DNA of 64,000 nt from positions 8,893,221-8,957,220 of the forward strand of contig NC_092027.1 of assembly GCF_042242105.1 (NCBI RefSeq), read 5' to 3'. The notes under the pieces were generated by a model, which was given only the letters and a program-made list of their open reading frames with translations, made no database searches and was not told the DNA's origin. Position 1 is the stretch's first letter. Each line of letters begins with the position of its first letter. The stretch is from Pempheris klunzingeri (lineage: Eukaryota > Chordata > Actinopteri > Acropomatiformes > Pempheridae). Both the position numbers and the translations under genes were made by a program. This document shows, in pieces, positions 41,207 through 52,117 of this stretch.

Positions 41207-41247
<41 letters not shown>

Positions 41248-41382
41248 TGTGCAGTTTTTGTGATGTGTGTTCGTAGCATTCTGGAAATCAGGCAGAGATA
41301 AGGTCAGCCTGCTGAATGGGGGAGAAGAGGGCAAGTTAAACGTTTTCCGCTGATGTGTGCATCAGTGAACGGAGATGAAGCA
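40291..41382. other. Spacer between pbxip1 and the first S100 gene
   Basis: No coding exon is recognised. It contains a T-rich run near 40760-40771 and the (GT)19 microsatellite at 41202-41239. The spacer is only about 1.1 kb. Confidence 0.5.
41202..41239. repeat. (GT)n microsatellite
   Basis: GT dinucleotides with one CT interruption, about 150 bp upstream of the TATA box of the first S100 gene. Confidence 0.85.
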
Positions 41383-41465
41383 TATATATTAAGAGCGCTG
41401 ATGGTCAGAGGGGGCACAGTTCTTGGTACCTGCTCTAACACACCACACAACATCTCAACACAAAG
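41383..41465 (+). promoter_or_regulatory. TATA box and non-coding leader exon of first S100 gene
   Basis: A TATATATT element at 41383-41390 is followed about 28 bp later by a likely start near 41412. A leader exon would end AAAG at 41465, before GTGAGA. The acceptor TCCAG at 41577-41581 opens the exon with the ATG at 41600. The microsatellite (GT)n at 41202-41239 lies about 150 bp upstream of the TATA box. Confidence 0.55.
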
Positions 41466-41599
41466 GTGAGACCGCAGCCACCTTTTTTCACTGCAAATCT
41501 ATACTTGAATGATGTTGTTGCACGGAAGGAGTTTGCAGCTTTTTTCTGAAGCTTTTGTTTCTTTATCCATTTACCATCCAGGTCTCAGCACAAACCATC

Positions 41600-42654
41600 A
41601 TGGAAGATGCCATCTGCACCCTCGTCACCCAGTTCAAGAAGTACGCTGGGAAAGACGGGTCCTCCAGCACCCTGAGCAAAGATGAATTCCAAAACCTGGT
41701 GATCTCTCAGCTACCGAACTATGTCAAGGTAAATCTCAGAAGTTGGCCACTTTTCCTGCTGTTGACTGTGCATTCTGTGCGCCTATAGACAGGCATTAAG
41801 GAAAACTGTGGTGGTCTATTATGAAACATTAAGGTGTGCGAAGCCTCTTGAAATGTCACAGTACTGTTATTCACCGTTATTTACTGTGGCTTTTACATAT
41901 AACTGCTCATTAAAACAAATGACTTTCTCTAAATTCAGATTGATGTTTTGTCTTCAGTAATTATGTTTACTTTCAAACAGGTTTCATAATTATCTTAATT
42001 ATATTCTTTTTATATTCCAGTTTAGAGCCACATTTTTATGCTGTGTGTTTTCTTTGTTAATCTGCCAATTATTTTTCCCATTACTCAATTTATGCATACT
42101 AATGCATATCAAGTGTAATTTCCCAGCGTAAATTAGCAAAATGATGCTTTAAAATGACTTAATTTGTCTGGGAGAAAATGCATTAAACTTACAGTTTCTT
42201 CTTTGATCAGCTATAACCTCTAAATAATCATGTTTGACAAATAAGTCAGACGCTGTATATCTGCATACAAAATATATCAAGTTTTACAACATATATTGAT
42301 ATGATGCTTGTTGTATAATGGCAAATGTGTGTCTTAGAGTTTGATTAAATATGTGCTTTTGGGTGGTTTTATCATCTGGAAACAAAGGAATTTGTACCTC
42401 AGTTATATTTATTACTACACCCAACCATTAGGTGGCAGGACAGCCCTGCAGAGTGCCTGATACTGTCGTTTAAAGTGATCTTGTCATGATCAGGGTTTCC
42501 TCTCTGTGATCACCCACAGAATGCCAGCGATCCTGGGGCGATCGAGCAGCTCATGGGCTCGCTGGATGAAAACAACGACGGAGAGCTGACTTTCTCCGAG
42601 TTCTGGCAGCTGATAGGAAAACTGGCGAGCAAACAGGGAGGCTTCAGTCAGTAG
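41600..42654 (+). CDS. S100 Ca2+-binding protein, S100A13/A14/A16-like (2 coding exons)
   Basis: Coding exons 41600-41728 and 42520-42654 (129+135 nt, phase 0) encode 87 aa. The protein is an S100 with an N-terminal pseudo-EF-hand (AGKDGSSSTLSKDEF, about residues 16-30) and a canonical C-terminal EF-hand DENNDGELTFSE (about residues 55-66) with D, N, D and terminal E ligands. QLPNYVK at the exon junction and FWQLIGKLA after the second loop resemble the QLPHLL and YWRLIGELA segments of S100A13/A14/A16. S100 proteins are homodimeric cytosolic Ca2+ sensors. The gene plan (non-coding leader, then one exon per EF-hand) is standard for the family. First of three tandem S100 genes here. Exact orthology to a named fish S100 is not settled, so no symbol is given. 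Confidence 0.9.
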
Positions 42655-42830
42655 CGGTCCCCTTCATCTGTCAGTTGTGGCTTTGAGCAGATTGTGCAAC
42701 ACCAGTCAACTCAATTTGAGCTGTCCAACCGTGAACTCAAAGGCACTGGGATTCTTTTATCACTCCACCAGTGCCACATGTGTAACTCTTTAGTTAACCA
42801 TTTGTTGAATGCAGGGAACTTTGAATTAAA

Positions 42831-44479
42831 GGCTTCATTGTATTGAACTCATGGCCACCAACACTTTGTCTCCTGTCATTCATTTATCACATTATATGAT
42901 GTCCAGCCGCCCACAATCAAGTGGGGGTGTATTACAGCCTTGATTGTAATCCTATGCGTGTTACTGCTGCCACAACTACAACATCCAGACCATATCTTGT
43001 TCCATAGAGCTTCATAATGCCTGTACAAAGCTGCCTGCCCAGGCGTTAAGTAGCAGTGAGGCAAAACCATAGCCAGGTCTTCACTGTCTGTCAATGAGGC
43101 CTCAGCAGACTGTGTAATTGGGATCAAATGCATCCCATTATGTTTGGGAGGACTTACTGTTTCTGCAAGGTTTTGGAGCTTTGTAGTTTAATTACATTGT
43201 GCATGTTGAGCTGGTAATTCTTGGTGTAACGGTCATTTTGTGTTAATTCTGATGTCTAGACAGAGTTATGCGTGCTGGCTTGCTCTCCAGCTGTTTTATA
43301 GACTACATCGACCTGTTTTAATCCCCTAAAAAAAGAGTAGGTGCTGCTAACTGATGTTGACAACGCGGATCTGTCAGCAGATAAGAAAATGTGACCTTTG
43401 TATCCAAATTACACATGCTAAGGTGCCAGTGCGGGAGGGAGGGATGACGGGCAAATGAGTCAGCAGCAGCAAAGTGAGAGACAAAAAAGAGCTGGGAACC
43501 CGGCTGGTGTAAACTGTGTGTACATCCTCTGTGGGGGGGAAGTGTCCTTAGTTGGCAGCCAGGACCTTTCCCAGATAACCTCAGTGTGGAGGCCTGTATC
43601 TCACTTCAAGTTGTGAGATTTAATCTGTGGAGGGAATTTTGTTTAGAAAAACACAAAGACTTGAAAGCCCTTTCATGAATCTGCAAAGACTGCTTTATAC
43701 CTCTTGCACCACTTTTGCCACCCACCCTGTCTTTTCTGTTGCATTTTCACTGAATATTCGTTCACTCTCCAGTTTCCAAAGTGTCATTTGGGAATTGATT
43801 GGCCTTCAATCACAGCCAAATCTGAGTTTCTACTGCCTTTTGTAGGTGAAAACTATGCTTTTGTTGGCACCAAACACGAGTATTTTGAATTTATGTCCCT
43901 TTGAAACATCTGTGCGTTGTTCCAGGACATACAGATGTGTAACACACACACATCCTCCCTAAAATGGATTATAAATGTCTGGATTATAGTTATACTTTCA
44001 GTTTCTAAGTTAGAGTGTTTTTCTGTGTACATTTAATAAGTGAAATTCCTTAGAAGGCGACTGAGCCCTGGGCAGATGAAGTAATCCCACCCGCCCTGTC
44101 TCCTCGTCCCTGCAGATGAAGCCGCTCCAAGCCACAAGCCTGGATAGTTGGCGTGAAAGTGTGCAAATCACACATGACGTGAAACAGCTGGCCCAAGAGC
44201 CAAAGATAATTCCAATAAAAACCAAGTATAAGTGTTTTGATACACTTTCACTCCCTTTTCCTGAGAGTTAGAGCCGCGCTCTTCCACATTCCCAATTCTC
44301 CCTCTCACTCTTCCAGGTACACGCCCTTTGACTTGTCAGGGGGAAAAGTTTTAAGGAAAGAAAAAAAAAAAAACCTAAATCACGGAAGAGATTCTGCTGT
44401 CCTACTAGTTTGGCAAGTTCTCCAGGCTCAAAGCAGCGTAGAAAGGCGGAGAAGAGGGCAGAAATTCAAATTTGCGCAC
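42831..44479. other. Spacer between first and second S100 genes
   Basis: ATTAAA at 42825-42830 is the likely poly(A) signal of the first S100 gene. No coding exon follows. TGAGTCAGCA, an AP-1/MARE-type site, lies at 43456-43465, about 1 kb upstream of the putative leader of the tailed S100 gene. Confidence 0.4.
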
Positions 44480-44515
44480 ATTTATACACTTCTCTTGTCC
44501 CGCAGACGGTATACG
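44480..44515 (+). promoter_or_regulatory. Possible TATA box and leader exon of tailed S100 gene
   Basis: ATTTATAC at 44480-44487 is followed by CGCAGACGGTATACG ending at 44515 and then GTGAGT, a strong donor. The S100 acceptor CCCAG ends at 47204, so a non-coding leader would be spliced across a 2.7-kb intron. This matches the family plan, but the leader would be very short and the true start may lie elsewhere. Confidence 0.3.
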
Positions 44516-46717
44516 GTGAGTTGAATGCGTCTTTCTGAATTCTCTCAAGTTTTCCTCTGCGTATTAGCATTGTGTTTGTTCATCGTTTTTGCCACGTTTC
44601 GATATACTCCTGCAAGAGCCATCCCATGAAACTTGGCCGCGGTCTGACTGCAGGACGGTTTCAATGACTCCAGCCCTCAGAAGTTTTCAGGCTCACGTTG
44701 CACTTTTACAAAAGAGGAAAGGATAATAGTTGGGAGCTATTTTTGCTTTATTTACGTTTACTTCTTCGGCTTTATTGACCGTGTTTGATTACCATATGTC
44801 CGCTCACTCTGTTTCCCTCGGAAAGATATTTGATATTTTCATGTAGATCAGTTGTCAAGTTGCCGATCAGCTGCAAACAGCCTATCAAAAATTGAAGTGA
44901 CTTCAGGTGACTGAGTTTTGAGCCTAAACATGTTATAGCCAGTGGGCGTCCGGGTCGCGCGTCAAAGCGCAATTTTGCGCACGATATGCTTTTTTATAGA
45001 GGCCCGCGAGAGTGACAGCACGGTTTGCTGAGTGGATATCCGTGGGGCTGCGTGGTTTATGACAACTTCTTTCAGGGGTGTTTATCAATATTTTGGTGAT
45101 AGTGATGATGAGTCCTGGCAAAGCTGCTGCTTGTTGATAGTGTTGCGCACACGTCTCCACCTTCAGCTGTCTGTATTTTCAAACCTATCTGAGGAAATGG
45201 ATGAAGGACAGCCACTGTATGTCGGCTCACCGCAATTTACAGCCACAACCTAACTTGTTCCTCTGTTAATATTTTATGCCACACGAGCGGTAGTATTGTC
45301 ATTACTCTGCGCACATACCGTATCACATTCGCCCATTTGGAAACGCAACACTCAATCTCCTTTGGGCTCTGGAGGGAAACGGGAAACCTCTAGTTGTAGG
45401 CCTGTTCATTTAATTATTTGCGCAGTTGTTTTTTGGCCTTTTAAGACAAATACCGGGGATTAGTTTGTCTCCTGAGTGGGACAAGCCGAGGCTTTGACGT
45501 GGGACAGGTGATGCAAGGCTGGGGTTCATTTATCGAAATGAGGGCACGTGTTGGGAGTCTGTCCAAGCAGGCAATACCACCTTAAGATAGGTCAGTGTGT
45601 GAATAATGAATGTGAGAATGGACAGAAATGCAAATCCAAGAATAGAAGAGATGTCTTTGCTGGGTATTTTGGGACAGAACGCACCGAGGGCTGTTCAGGC
45701 CCTTGTGTACTCAGGCTGCGGAGGGTGTGTCACCTTGCAGGAAGAAGTCAGCTAAAGTTCCTAAAAAACACGGGCTGTGTCTATAATATGACACGAGAAT
45801 GACAAAAGTTCATCCAGGGATGGAAATTTAAACAATAATGATAATTAAAATGATCCTGATTTTTGAATCCGTGCTCATAACATTATTACTATTGTTGCTA
45901 GATACTATATGAAAAACTTGTGGTTGTATTGTTCTTATGTGGTGGCAGAATGGGTCAGAGCAAAATGACAGTTAGAGCTAAGCACAGTGGGCCAAAACCT
46001 GAAAAGGGTCAACTGAAATCTTAGGTTTTAATGGTCCAGTGTCAGAGCTCTCTGCTTCTCATGGTATATACTTAGACTGACAGGCTCATGCCCTAATTGG
46101 CTCTATATTGTGGTGACAGCTGCAGAGTAACTGCTTGGCTTGGAAGGTGCTTGACTGTGACATGCACTTCAGTAATTGAGATATTAGCTTGCTGTCAATA
46201 AATGACCACTCAGCTGACACGAGCAAGATGGCATCCTGCAGAGACGACGAGCCTGCAGTGTGTTTTCTTACCAGTAGAAACTGTTGTTTGCTCTGCAGCA
46301 TTTGAATACTGAGGCTGACAGACGAGTACAGTCGCCTTGAACACATCCTCTCACCGCTTTGGGGCAAACTAGCTCGGAGTTGGCCTGTAAATTCCTGTCT
46401 AAGTGATCTCCGCAGACAGCAATGAATGGAATTTCTGCAAAGATGTGTCACCTACTGGCATGTTTTACACTTTGAGCAACTATGCATCCGTTGAGGTCTC
46501 AATTTGCGATTGTGTCTCTCTCACAGTCCCGTAACGTCTGGGTAGACTTTTAGATATTTGTGAATGTTTTAAAATCAAGTCCCATTGTTAAATATGTTTG
46601 TAGTGGAGTAGAGAGGTGTAGCAAAGGGAAAATGTGAGCGAGACAATGGAAGGCAAAGGAAAAGATAGTAGCACTGAGAGAGAGAGGCAGGTACAGCTGG
46701 TGTGAGAGACATAAAGA

Positions 46718-46722
46718 CAGAA

Positions 46723-46755
<33 letters not shown>
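46718..46755. repeat. (GA)n microsatellite
   Basis: GA dinucleotides with one AA interruption, in the leader intron of the tailed S100 gene. Confidence 0.85.
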
Positions 46756-46756
<1 letters not shown>

Positions 46757-47140
46757 GAGCAGACAGGGACTAGGTAATCCCTTAGGTAATCTGAAGCCCA
46801 GTCCCCTTGGTAGCTTCAGTAGATCAGATGACCTATCAAAGATCAGAACTTCCATTGTGCATCACAGCTTGTCTCTCAATCAGACTCCCTCTCACCCTCT
46901 CCACTTATCTCACGTCACTATCCCTCCCTCATTGCGCCTCTAGACTCACCACCTGTAACGAAAGGCCTCGCAGGGACATGAGTAGATCCTCTGTTTCATT
47001 TTCCACTGGATGTGCCTATCACTTGAATGTGTTTTGAATCAGACCATCCTGGAACTTCCTCCCTTGTACCGCACGCAACAAGCTCAATAACTTCTGCTAA
47101 TGTGTTTGTGATGTGCTTCTGCTGTGAATATGTTTGTGAC

Positions 47141-47169
47141 TCTATCTATCTATCTATCTATCTATCTAT
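47141..47169. repeat. (CTAT)7 microsatellite
   Basis: TATC units end about 35 bp before the acceptor of the first coding exon of the tailed S100 gene. Confidence 0.85.
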
Positions 47170-47215
47170 GTAACACCACTGTCTTGGCCTCTTCCTTTTC
47201 CCAGAGAGAGGAGTC

Positions 47216-48177
47216 ATGGAGGCTGCCATTCAGACCATGGTGAAGGTCTTCCTGAAGTCGACCAAGGGAAAAGAGAGTCTAGGACAGAAAGAATTCCAGG
47301 GCCTTGTCAAGAGCCAGCTCTCCAACATCCTTTCGGTTAGGAAATTTCCATTGAACCTCTGTAAAATGTTACCAACACTTGCACAATGCAGCCAGTCTTA
47401 ACCTGTCCAGATTTTTAACACGAGTATTGTGACCAAATGGTGGTGTAATAGACAGTGGGTGAATTGGGAAAGTGATCCAATATGATAGAATGACATTCAT
47501 CAGCATGATAATGTAAATAGAGCCATTGATAGAGGGTCATTTACTGATTGTGCATAGTGATTTTGTCCGGGTAGAGTTACTCATCATCGTGCTTGATTAT
47601 CTCATGGATGTGTGTGCCTACTACCCAGGACACAGATAGCAAGGAGGCGATCAAAAACATGGGCCAAGGACTGGATGCCGACCACGACGGCAAGGTTGGT
47701 TTTGAGGAGTACATGAAGCTGGTCGGCTACCTGGCGGTCTCACTCAGCGAGCAGCGTACCGTCGCCACAGAGGAGCCTGCCCAAAATGCTGCATCCGGAC
47801 AGGTGGCAGAAAGCGTCCCAGACAAAGAGGAGGAGAAGCCAGAAGCAAACGCAGAGGTAAAAGAGGAAGCAAAGCCAGAGGCGAATGAAACGGCAAAGGC
47901 AGAGCCAGCTACCGAAGCCAAGGTAGACGCAAATGCAGACGCAACGGTACAAGTAAAAGTAGAAGTAAAGGCAGAGGGGGAGACGGAGCCCGTGGCAGTG
48001 GAGGAGGTGGAGATCCCAGCAGCGACGGCGGTGGCGGCAGTAGTAGAGGCAGTGGAAGAGGTCGTGAAAGAAGAAGGGAAGGCGGAGGAAACAGAAAAGG
48101 TGGAGGAGCCTGCAGAGAAGCTGCCTGCAGCTGCGGATGAAGAAGCGGAGAAGAAGACAGAGGAGGCGACCTCATAG
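47216..48177 (+). CDS. S100 protein with long acidic low-complexity C-terminal tail (2 coding exons)
   Basis: Coding exons 47216-47335 and 47629-48177 (120+549 nt, phase 0) encode 222 aa. Residues 1-90 are an S100 module: helix MEAAIQTMVKVFLK, a short pseudo-EF loop (STKGKESLGQKEF), KSQLSNIL at the junction, then a canonical EF-hand DADHDGKVGFEE. From about residue 95 a tail of some 130 residues is almost only Glu, Ala, Lys, Val, Pro and Thr, with a duplicated KPEAN 12 residues apart. It ends KKTEEATS and has no membrane segment or known domain. Ordinary S100 proteins have about 90-115 residues. The second exon is continuous through core and tail, so the tail is not an annotation join. The donor GTTAGG at 47336 is weak but in phase. 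The core is closest to the A13/A14/A16 group by position and helix sequence. The tail may be disordered and charge-driven (inference). Confidence 0.85.
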
Positions 48178-48723
48178 GGGACAATCCATTCCTTCACATA
48201 AAAATCATACTACACGCTTACATTAGACACCACAAAATACAAAGCATTAATGCCAAAATGAGTTGGTAAGCCACTAAAAAATGTCCATAATATCTAAACA
48301 CTACAAACCCAGTTCTGGAGAAACCCCTTTCCTTATATATGATAAATAATACATGTACATGATAGTAGAATTAATGCTATACTAGTTACCACTATGTTCA
48401 TATGTACAGCATGTGCATCCCACTATATAGCACATTTACCTCATTATGATACTACGTACTATGATAGCATGCAGACGTACACTACCATATGCATGCCATA
48501 TCCCTGTGAAAACTTTACTGCAAAATATGATTTACCTGCAGCAGCACACTGACACACATGGCCAAAGTGTCACTGTTTGTTAACACACCACTGCAGCCAA
48601 GATGTTTGTCCTCTCCCCACCTTTGGCTTTATCTGGGTCTCTTCTTCAGCTCTCCTACACTGCTAACTGTACACAGGCCATCTGTAAAACATCAGCAGTA
48701 CACACCATCCTAAGCACTAATGG

Positions 48724-49050
48724 CTTAAAGGAGTAGTTTCACATTTTGGGGAATATGCTTAACTAGTTTTATTGCCAGGAGTAAGATGAGACCATTGCTA
48801 CCAATACTATGTATCCATTCAATGTGAAGCTTCAGCCAGCAGCTAGTTAGCATGGGTTAGCATAAATACTGCAAACAGTGGAGAACCGGTAGCTTGGCTT
48901 GGCTACCAACACCGGTTTTTGGACCAAGCCAAGCTAGCTGTTTCCCCATTTCCAGTGGTTATGCTAGAATAAGCTAATTAGCTTTAATGGTATCAATGTT
49001 CACATCTAGCAAGAAAGCTAATTAGTGTTTTTCCCAACATTTCCAAGTAT
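48724..49050 (+). repeat. Dispersed teleost repeat, family A, with internal hairpin
   Basis: It starts TTAAAGGAGTAGTTTCACATTTTGG and ends AGTGTTTTTCCCAACATTT, the inverse of its start. The centre has 13-bp perfect arms at 48890-48902 and 48924-48936 around a 21-base loop. The middle of the family consensus seems to be collapsed here. Confidence 0.65.
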
Positions 49051-50842
49051 TCCCATAGTGATTGCATGAAAAATCTGTCAGTAACACTTGACCCATTTTT
49101 TTTACGTTCTCGTCTTTTTACTCACAATGCTATGGAGCTGATTTGACAATAAACAGATTGTTTTGTTAAAGCTTTGCGTTACTTCAGCTCATCTTAATTG
49201 TGTACTCCATGCCCCATCACACCCTCTTCTCTCTCTCTCTTTCTAATCTACTCCATGGACTCTCTGTCTCTTTCTTTTTTTTCTGTGATTCCCAGACACG
49301 GTCACTTCTTCGGGATCTTTCAGTATATTCTCTTCGCTCGTAGTCAGATGTGAATTAGGAACTGGAAGATCAGGTGTGGCTCTTGGCTAAATAATTGACG
49401 TTCAAGAATGGAATCCACACCAAAGGACCCTTACGGTCAAAAGGGAGCCTAAAATAGTCCCGTGGGAGTGGACTGATGACTAGCAGAGCAGATCACAGAG
49501 CATGCTCATGCAACCTAATCCACCTGGATTATAGCTGGTAGAGAAGAACAAAATTATAAGCACAAGAGGTCGAGAAACTCATAAAAGGTGTCACTCAGTG
49601 GCAGTTCCATCTCAAGTGCTTTACGATACAATGTCTTCTGAACTTTATGGCGTTTAAACCTTCAGGTTGTAATTCTTGATCCATAAAGGTGCTGAATGGT
49701 ACATAATCTGGAGTGAGTCTGGGTAGCACTGGACTAGAGTGACAGAAATGTGGCCTTTGTTTTGGGGGGGCTCTCTTTAAAATCGCACATTGTTGTCTGT
49801 TTTCTGACGGTTTTAGCACCACTTGTTCTGGCTTGCGTGTTTGTTTGTCGGTCACACCCTCATACAGTTTAAAGACCCTGTTTGACCTGCAACTGGATCC
49901 TTGCATCCCAGGCATTGGGAAACTACTGGATTAGGCATTCGATGGGTAACACACCCTGGGACACAAACAATTACATGAAAGTAATCCTGGGCTCCAGTGA
50001 TCCTGCTTTTCAGACAAGGTGGTAGTGTTAGAGGGATCGTTGTCAGATGTTGTGCTTTTTTTTAAAGAAAAAAAAAGAATACTGAGCCATCAATATGAAT
50101 CTATGTGGTGTGATCTTTTGCAACGGGCTAATACATAAATGATGCATGCTATCAGAAACTAATTTTCTAGTATTACAATTGTATTGCAATTATTGTGGCC
50201 AAATATTTAAGTTCGGCATGGCCTTTCTATATTTAAACTTTTTTAATGTAACTCTTTCTTGTTTGGACCACTATGGAGATCACTTGAAAACGAACTTCTT
50301 TGTCACATTATATGCAATTTGTTAATTACAATTTAATGATCTGTAAATTGTCTCATCATCAATAATGCAGCCATGAGAAAAAGGCTCATGTTGCAAGCCT
50401 GCTATGTTATAGGTCTACCTGGCCAGCCACGTAGTGCTTAGGGCACACACATTTTGGGCATGCTACCAAATGTGCACCTTATGCAGTGTAACAGCACCTG
50501 GCAGTTCAAACTGCTCAGCAGCAAAATGGGCAAGACAAATAAACCTGAGTCATGTGGTCACCCTGCCTCACTGCGACACTCCCATTGCAAATACTCTCTC
50601 ATTTACACTCACTGTGCTCAGCCTTTATACTCATTGTACGCTGTGTTTCCTGCATGCTCTATTACTAACAAACTTATTGGGCATTTTGGGCTATTTAGAC
50701 TCCATTTGTTATTATTTCTTTTGTTAAAACCTATATTCTTTGTATATCAAAACATTTTCCAATCATGGTACTTCCTGTGACTAAAGGAAACATATCACTC
50801 TTTTGCACCATCTACAGCCAGCTCTTTGCTCAACATGTACAC

Positions 50843-50888
50843 ATATATATATATATGTGTGTGTGTGTGAGTGTGTGTGTGTGTGTAT
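50843..50888. repeat. (AT)n(GT)n compound microsatellite
   Basis: AT dinucleotides pass into GT with one GA interruption. Confidence 0.85.
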
Positions 50889-51783
50889 ACTGGCAAGCTG
50901 CAGCTTATTTGCTATTCTATTCCTCATAGGCCGGGCGTGTTTTATGCATCTTTGGTTTCTTTGTTTGCTCACAACCAATCACAAAAAGCAATAGTGTGGC
51001 GAGAAGAAACTGGATAAAGCAAAATTCACTTTACTGGCACGTTTTAAAATTACTTGACTTGCAATCCCAACAGATTTATAGCAAACAGACCTGGGTTAAA
51101 CATCATCTGGAAATTGTTTTATCACAGCTAATGCTTCCTTTTAACCTATTTGGAATAGCAGATGGATGGAGTGAACCATGAGTTTTCTTTCAAAGAGGTT
51201 GTACTGTCTGCACTGGCAGTTTTGTTACTGTCCCATAGTGTAAACCACACCCAACCTTAAGTCAGTGTAGATTAAAAACATGCTGGAACGAAAAACACAG
51301 CAGATTTGCAGCAGGGAGTGTTAGCAGCCAGATTTATATTGCCACACAATAAGTCTCATTTACTCTGTGACAAAGCAGATGAAGATAAAAGCCTGTGTTA
51401 AGAATCCGCCCAATCAATAGACTAAGAGTACATGCACGTATATGGATGTGCTTTAAAGGCTCATTGGGTCAAAATGTTTGTGATTATAGGACCATTCCAA
51501 GGATATTATGCAGACTTTCATCATTGTTGATGTTTATTTCCTGCCAAGTACTAGAGGGGGTGTGTGTGTGTGTTAAGCAGCTGGACTCATTTCAGTCCAC
51601 TGTCATGTCCAGTAAACTCCGCTATGCTAATATTTCAACTTCATATGTAATGCTGTATCATTTTTGCTTATTCTATGTAACATGTGTAATGGCTAATATT
51701 GAATAAAACTGTGACGATAACATATTTTTACTTGTGGTCCTCTGTGTGCTCAGTTACTTATTTACTGCAAGAGGCCAGTGTTT

Positions 51784-51885
<102 letters not shown>

Positions 51886-52016
51886 TGGAGGGAGGAAGCA
51901 CCTGTGATGAGAGAGAGAGAGACGGGGGGGGGTTGGGATAGAGAAACAGAAGCAGAGACTATGTAAGTGGGTGAAGGAGATTGGGGGGAGGAGGGGGAGG
52001 AGGGAGAGAGGCAGGT

Positions 52017-52117
52017 GATATTTAAGCCACTGGCAAACTCTCTCCCCATCCATCTCTGCCTTGGCTCTGTCCCCTGCACCTCTTCAAAGACAAAGGAGGC
52101 CCTCCATCAGCACTCAG
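52017..52117 (+). promoter_or_regulatory. s100a1: TATA-like box and leader exon of S100A1-like gene
   Basis: GATATTTAAG at 52017-52026 is TATA-like. A leader exon would start about 52048 and end CTCAG at 52117, followed by GTAAGA, a strong donor. The region just upstream is G/A-rich and is preceded by an 82-bp (TG)n run. A second possible leader exon is 53375-53421. Confidence 0.5.

Larger units (their letters stand above)
48178..51780. other. 3' UTR of tailed S100 and intergenic spacer
   Basis: After the stop at 48177 no coding exon is recognised before the S100A1-like leader. Contents are a dispersed-repeat copy at 48724-49050, AATAAA at 49148-49153 (a possible poly(A) site) and an (AT)n(GT)n microsatellite at 50843-50888. 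Poly(A) site use is unknown. Confidence 0.45.

Noticed and set aside
47727-48197. 156-aa minus-strand frame opposite the S100 tail
   Set aside because: Its Ser/Ala/Phe-rich composition is the complement of the Glu/Ala/Lys/Val codons in the sense tail; it has no start context or splice signals.
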